Of a stretch of 64,000 nucleotides of DNA, positions 61,857-64,000 are shown piece by piece. The stretch's first letter is position 1. Each line of letters starts with the position of its first letter. The DNA lies in contig NZ_JAGQBU010000002.1 in NCBI RefSeq assembly GCF_024345795.1, positions 124,001 through 188,000 of the forward strand, given 5' to 3'. The position numbers and the translations under genes were made by a program. Source of the stretch: Synechococcus sp. J7-Johnson. Lineage in GTDB: Bacteria > Cyanobacteriota > Cyanobacteriia > PCC-6307 > Cyanobiaceae. The notes beneath the pieces are model-generated. The model was not told the DNA's origin and searched no databases. It was given only the letters and a program-made list of their open reading frames with translations.

Positions 61857-63725
61857 TCAGCGGCGACTGCGGAAATCAGCCAGTTTCCAGGTGCCGCCAT
61901 CGCGGGCGAACACATAGATATTGCGCAGTTCGGCTTTGGTTCTGGGCTGGATAACCTTGCCGCCTGCACGGCGCTCCTCGCTGTAGTCGAGCTGCACATC
62001 GGCTTCGATGCGCCGTGGACTCTGGTTGATGACCTTGAACTGCTGAATCCTTGCCTGCACCTGTTGCTGCTCCCCCCTGGCTTTGAGTGTTCGGGCCTGG
62101 GAGCGCAGATCTGCCACCAGGGCCGGGCGGGCGAGCTGATCGAGGTTGGCCTGGCTGTTGCCTCCGTCCAGAATGGCTGCCTTGGCCGCTAACCAGTCGT
62201 CAAGCAGCCGGCGCACCTCCTCCTGGCTGGGGGCGTCACTGGTGAGAGGGGCTGGGGTGGTGAGTGCCGATTGTGCCGGTCTGGGGCTGGTGGGGGCCTG
62301 GCCACTGACGGGGGGAGAAGCCAGCGGCGGTGCTGCCGGCCGGGGACGCATCACCAGCCAGAGGCCGGCGATCAGAGCTGCCCCAGCGGCCAGGGTGATC
62401 CCGGCCAGGGCCAGAGGCCTGGTGGTCCGTGGTCGTTGCTCACTGACCACCGCTTCAGGGGGCGGCTCCAGCTCGGGCATGGCCCAGCCCGCAGCGGTCG
62501 CCGCGATTGGATCCGCTGCTTTGGTCATAACAGCCTGACCGCGGGCCTGACGGCGATCCTGCTGATCCACGAAGGCCTGCACATCGCGGTCGGCGAAGTA
62601 GGCCTCGAGATCGGCATCCACCTCGATGTCCCGGTAGCCGGGGAGGACGTCCCGCCCCAGCCAGTCGCGGCAGTAAGCGCAGAGCTGGGCGAGGGGGGCA
62701 TCGGCCTGTTCTTCTGCCCAGGCCTTGAGATCGGGCCCCGCTCCGGAGCTGAAATGCTGCACGGCCGGCTCGATCTGGCCGAGCAGCAGATGCAGGCAGG
62801 CCAGCAGGGGCTGGATGCCTGGCTGGGCGGAGGCCTCCAGACGGCCCTGGGCAGCAGCGATGCGCTCAGGCTTGCGCTGGGCGAAGCCTGAGGCGGTGAG
62901 GGCGTAGCAGGCCAGGAACTCCGCCGTCGCCGAGCCGCCCCGGGCCCAGCGGTCGAAGAGATCCACCTGTTCCTGGACGGTGAGGAAGAGCCGGATCTGC
63001 TTGATGAAGGCCTGGAAGTCGTCGCGGGGCAGGGTGGGATCGTCTTCGCCCTCCAGCCCTCCGCGGCGGTTCACGAGGCTCTCGAGGAGCTCCAGACCTT
63101 CGCCCCGCTCCTGGGTGGCTGTGAGAGGCCGGCTGACCAGACCCAGCACCCGGAAGGGCAGCAACGCGTGCAGGTCATTGGAGAGCTGCAGCCGCTGATC
63201 AGGCAACTGGCCCATGCGTTGCAGTTGCTGGAGGCCTTGCTGCAGGAGCTTGGCCGCGGCCTCGTAGTGGCGCTGGTCACGCATCTCCGCGGCGGCGGCG
63301 CGGCAGGCCAGGGCCGCCAGCAGGCAAAGGTCGGCTTCGCGGCCGCTGCCCAGGGCCGGAGCCTGGGGAGGCTGCAGGCAAGCAATGGTGGCCTCGAAGG
63401 CCTCAAGCGGCATCCCCGCCTCCAGCAGCAGCATCAGGCCACCGAGTTCCTTGGATGGCGCCACGTCGAGGCCAGCTGCCAGCCCTTCCCCTTCGCTGCC
63501 CTGCTCGATCGCCATCAGCTGGGCCTCGTAGGCCTGGCGGCGCTGGGTATCGGAGAGCACGTCGGCACTGGCCTCGAGCAGATCGGCCCGGGCCCGGATC
63601 GCCTCCAGGGTGAAGCCCTGATCAGGCACCTTCTCCAGGCGATGCTGAAGGGTGTGCAGCACGTTCTGGGCATCGCTCGCCGGGCTCACGCCGAGCAGAC
63701 GGAAGTGGTCGATCGGCAGTTCCAA
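61857..63725 (-). CDS. ftn2: Cell division protein Ftn2/ZipN (ARC6 homologue)
   Basis: The cyanobacterial membrane anchor of FtsZ rings. The 622-residue protein has an N-terminal J-like domain without HPD (MELPIDHFRLLGVSPASDA), a large helical middle, one membrane helix near residue 468 (LALAGITLAAGAALIAGLWLV), and a C-terminal ARC6/IMS-type domain of about 115 residues (EEVRRLLDDWLAAKA, ending WKLADFRSRR). I chose TTG 63725 because the family opening MELPLDHFRLLG starts exactly there; the in-frame upstream residues look non-coding. It is divergent from pdhA. Confidence 0.92.
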   Translation of the reverse strand: MELPIDHFRLLGVSPASDAQNVLHTLQHRLEKVPDQGFTLEAIRARADLLEASADVLSDTQRRQAYEAQLMAIEQGSEGEGLAAGLDVAPSKELGGLMLLLEAGMPLEAFEATIACLQPPQAPALGSGREADLCLLAALACRAAAAEMRDQRHYEAAAKLLQQGLQQLQRMGQLPDQRLQLSNDLHALLPFRVLGLVSRPLTATQERGEGLELLESLVNRRGGLEGEDDPTLPRDDFQAFIKQIRLFLTVQEQVDLFDRWARGGSATAEFLACYALTASGFAQRKPERIAAAQGRLEASAQPGIQPLLACLHLLLGQIEPAVQHFSSGAGPDLKAWAEEQADAPLAQLCAYCRDWLGRDVLPGYRDIEVDADLEAYFADRDVQAFVDQQDRRQARGQAVMTKAADPIAATAAGWAMPELEPPPEAVVSEQRPRTTRPLALAGITLAAGAALIAGLWLVMRPRPAAPPLASPPVSGQAPTSPRPAQSALTTPAPLTSDAPSQEEVRRLLDDWLAAKAAILDGGNSQANLDQLARPALVADLRSQARTLKARGEQQQVQARIQQFKVINQSPRRIEADVQLDYSEERRAGGKVIQPRTKAELRNIYVFARDGGTWKLADFRSRR

Positions 63726-63850
63726 CCCCGGAAGCTCGCGGGCCCTTGATCCTGGGCGTTGGGGCGAGTGTAGGCAGCGGCATCGATTTTGACCTTTCCT
63801 GCTCAGGCCTCCCCCTACAGTTGGTTTCAACAGCCTCGACTCCCTTTGCC

Positions 63851-64000
63851 ATGACTCAGGAGATCGCCGCCACACTCCAGAGCGCCGTCGATGGGGCTGC
63901 CGCAGCAGCAGCCGGCAGCCACGCCGAACGCCTGGCGGCGCTCTACCCGGCGGGTCCGGCCACGGTGAGCCGTGAGGAGGGCCTCACCCTCTACCGCGAC
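63851..64000 (+). CDS. pdhA: Pyruvate dehydrogenase E1 alpha subunit (start only)
   Basis: The first 50 residues run off the right edge. The end of this piece, HAERLAALYPAGPATVSREE followed by GLTLYRD, matches the start of cyanobacterial pyruvate dehydrogenase E1 alpha, before the thiamine-diphosphate domain. The N-terminal 25 residues are Ala-rich. ATG 63851 is 125 bp from the divergent ftn2 start. The E2 subunit gene is at 14106. Confidence 0.75.
   Translation, partial: MTQEIAATLQSAVDGAAAAAAGSHAERLAALYPAGPATVSREEGLTLYRD

Noticed and set aside
1-64000. CRISPR arrays, insertion sequences, prophage or attachment sites
   Set aside because: No regularly spaced repeats, transposase, integrase or phage structural motifs were seen. 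The tRNA-Ala has no repeat of its 3' end nearby that would mark an integration.

Overview
The window is a continuous piece of a GC-rich picocyanobacterial chromosome, most like the Synechococcus/Cyanobium lineage. Several independent markers support this: a high-light-inducible protein, a cyAbrB regulator, a CpcS/CpeS-type phycobilin lyase, a PAP/fibrillin protein, the division protein Ftn2/ZipN (ARC6 homologue), a Gly-rich RRM protein, an LrtA-type hibernation factor, and cyanobacterial DUF families (DUF1825, DUF3611, DUF1517, DUF3122, DUF3598, TIGR03792). Genes are packed on both strands and no intergenic gap reaches 300 bp. Many neighbours overlap by 4 bp (ATGA or GTGA) or are divergent with fewer than 60 bp between starts. 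I see no rRNA, insertion sequence, prophage or CRISPR array. The only RNA gene I can support is tRNA-Ala(GGC).

Layout. 1-7.2 kb: a GIY-YIG-like gene (cut by the left edge) and an HhH gene, then DUF1825, tyrS-pyrF, an exported Mn-type SOD, a PlsC-like acyltransferase and a GT4 glycosyltransferase. 7.2-10.8 kb (minus): MFS transporter, recO, deoC, hpf/lrtA. 10.8-16.7 kb (plus): lipB, an acyl-ACP/CoA synthetase, YlqD, the pyruvate dehydrogenase E2 subunit and queA. 16.7-22 kb: Fe-type sodB, FKBP isomerase, phasin-like protein, lnt, cyAbrB, RRM protein, PAP/fibrillin and a short SepF-like protein. 22-26 kb: a Hlip gene, a hypothetical, a C-terminal J-domain protein, an alpha-amylase and the tRNA. 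26-33 kb: lexA, argF, ftsH, an SRAP protein, a K+ channel, a Nif11-like protein, a zinc ribbon protein, a rhomboid and DUF427. 33-43.9 kb: fatty-acid desaturase, AI-2E family permease, DUF3598, a second DUF427, a PGM1-like ATP-grasp ligase, MscS, ribD, DUF3122 and a GH116 glucosidase. 43.9-54.6 kb: cobL, DUF192, a pseudo-receiver regulator, nadK, pheS, surE, DUF3611, ribF, thiE-thiS, DUF1517, larB and TIGR03792. 54.6-64 kb (mostly minus): a TrmD-IspF fusion, phycobilin lyase, era, a BI-1 family protein, phoH, rpsP, ffh and ftn2, ending with the divergent start of pdhA.

How the genes fit together. Most are housekeeping. The coherent groups are: lipoate (lipB near its substrate E2, with pdhA at the far end); thiamine (thiE-thiS); riboflavin (ribD and ribF, in separate operons); membrane protein and envelope quality control (ftsH, rhomboid, lnt, FKBP); translation and secretion (rpsP, ffh, era, trmD); and photosynthesis acclimation (Hlip, phycobilin lyase, cyAbrB, PAP/fibrillin).

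Points of most interest: an in-frame TrmD-IspF fusion; an OmpR-type regulator whose receiver has lost its phosphorylation residues; a PGM1-like peptide ligase; a 37-residue membrane ORF antisense to the ribF 3' end; two genes (queA and the desaturase) whose conserved N-termini have no canonical start codon; and a DeoC lacking its second active-site lysine. No single locus looks like a clear new defence or mobile system.
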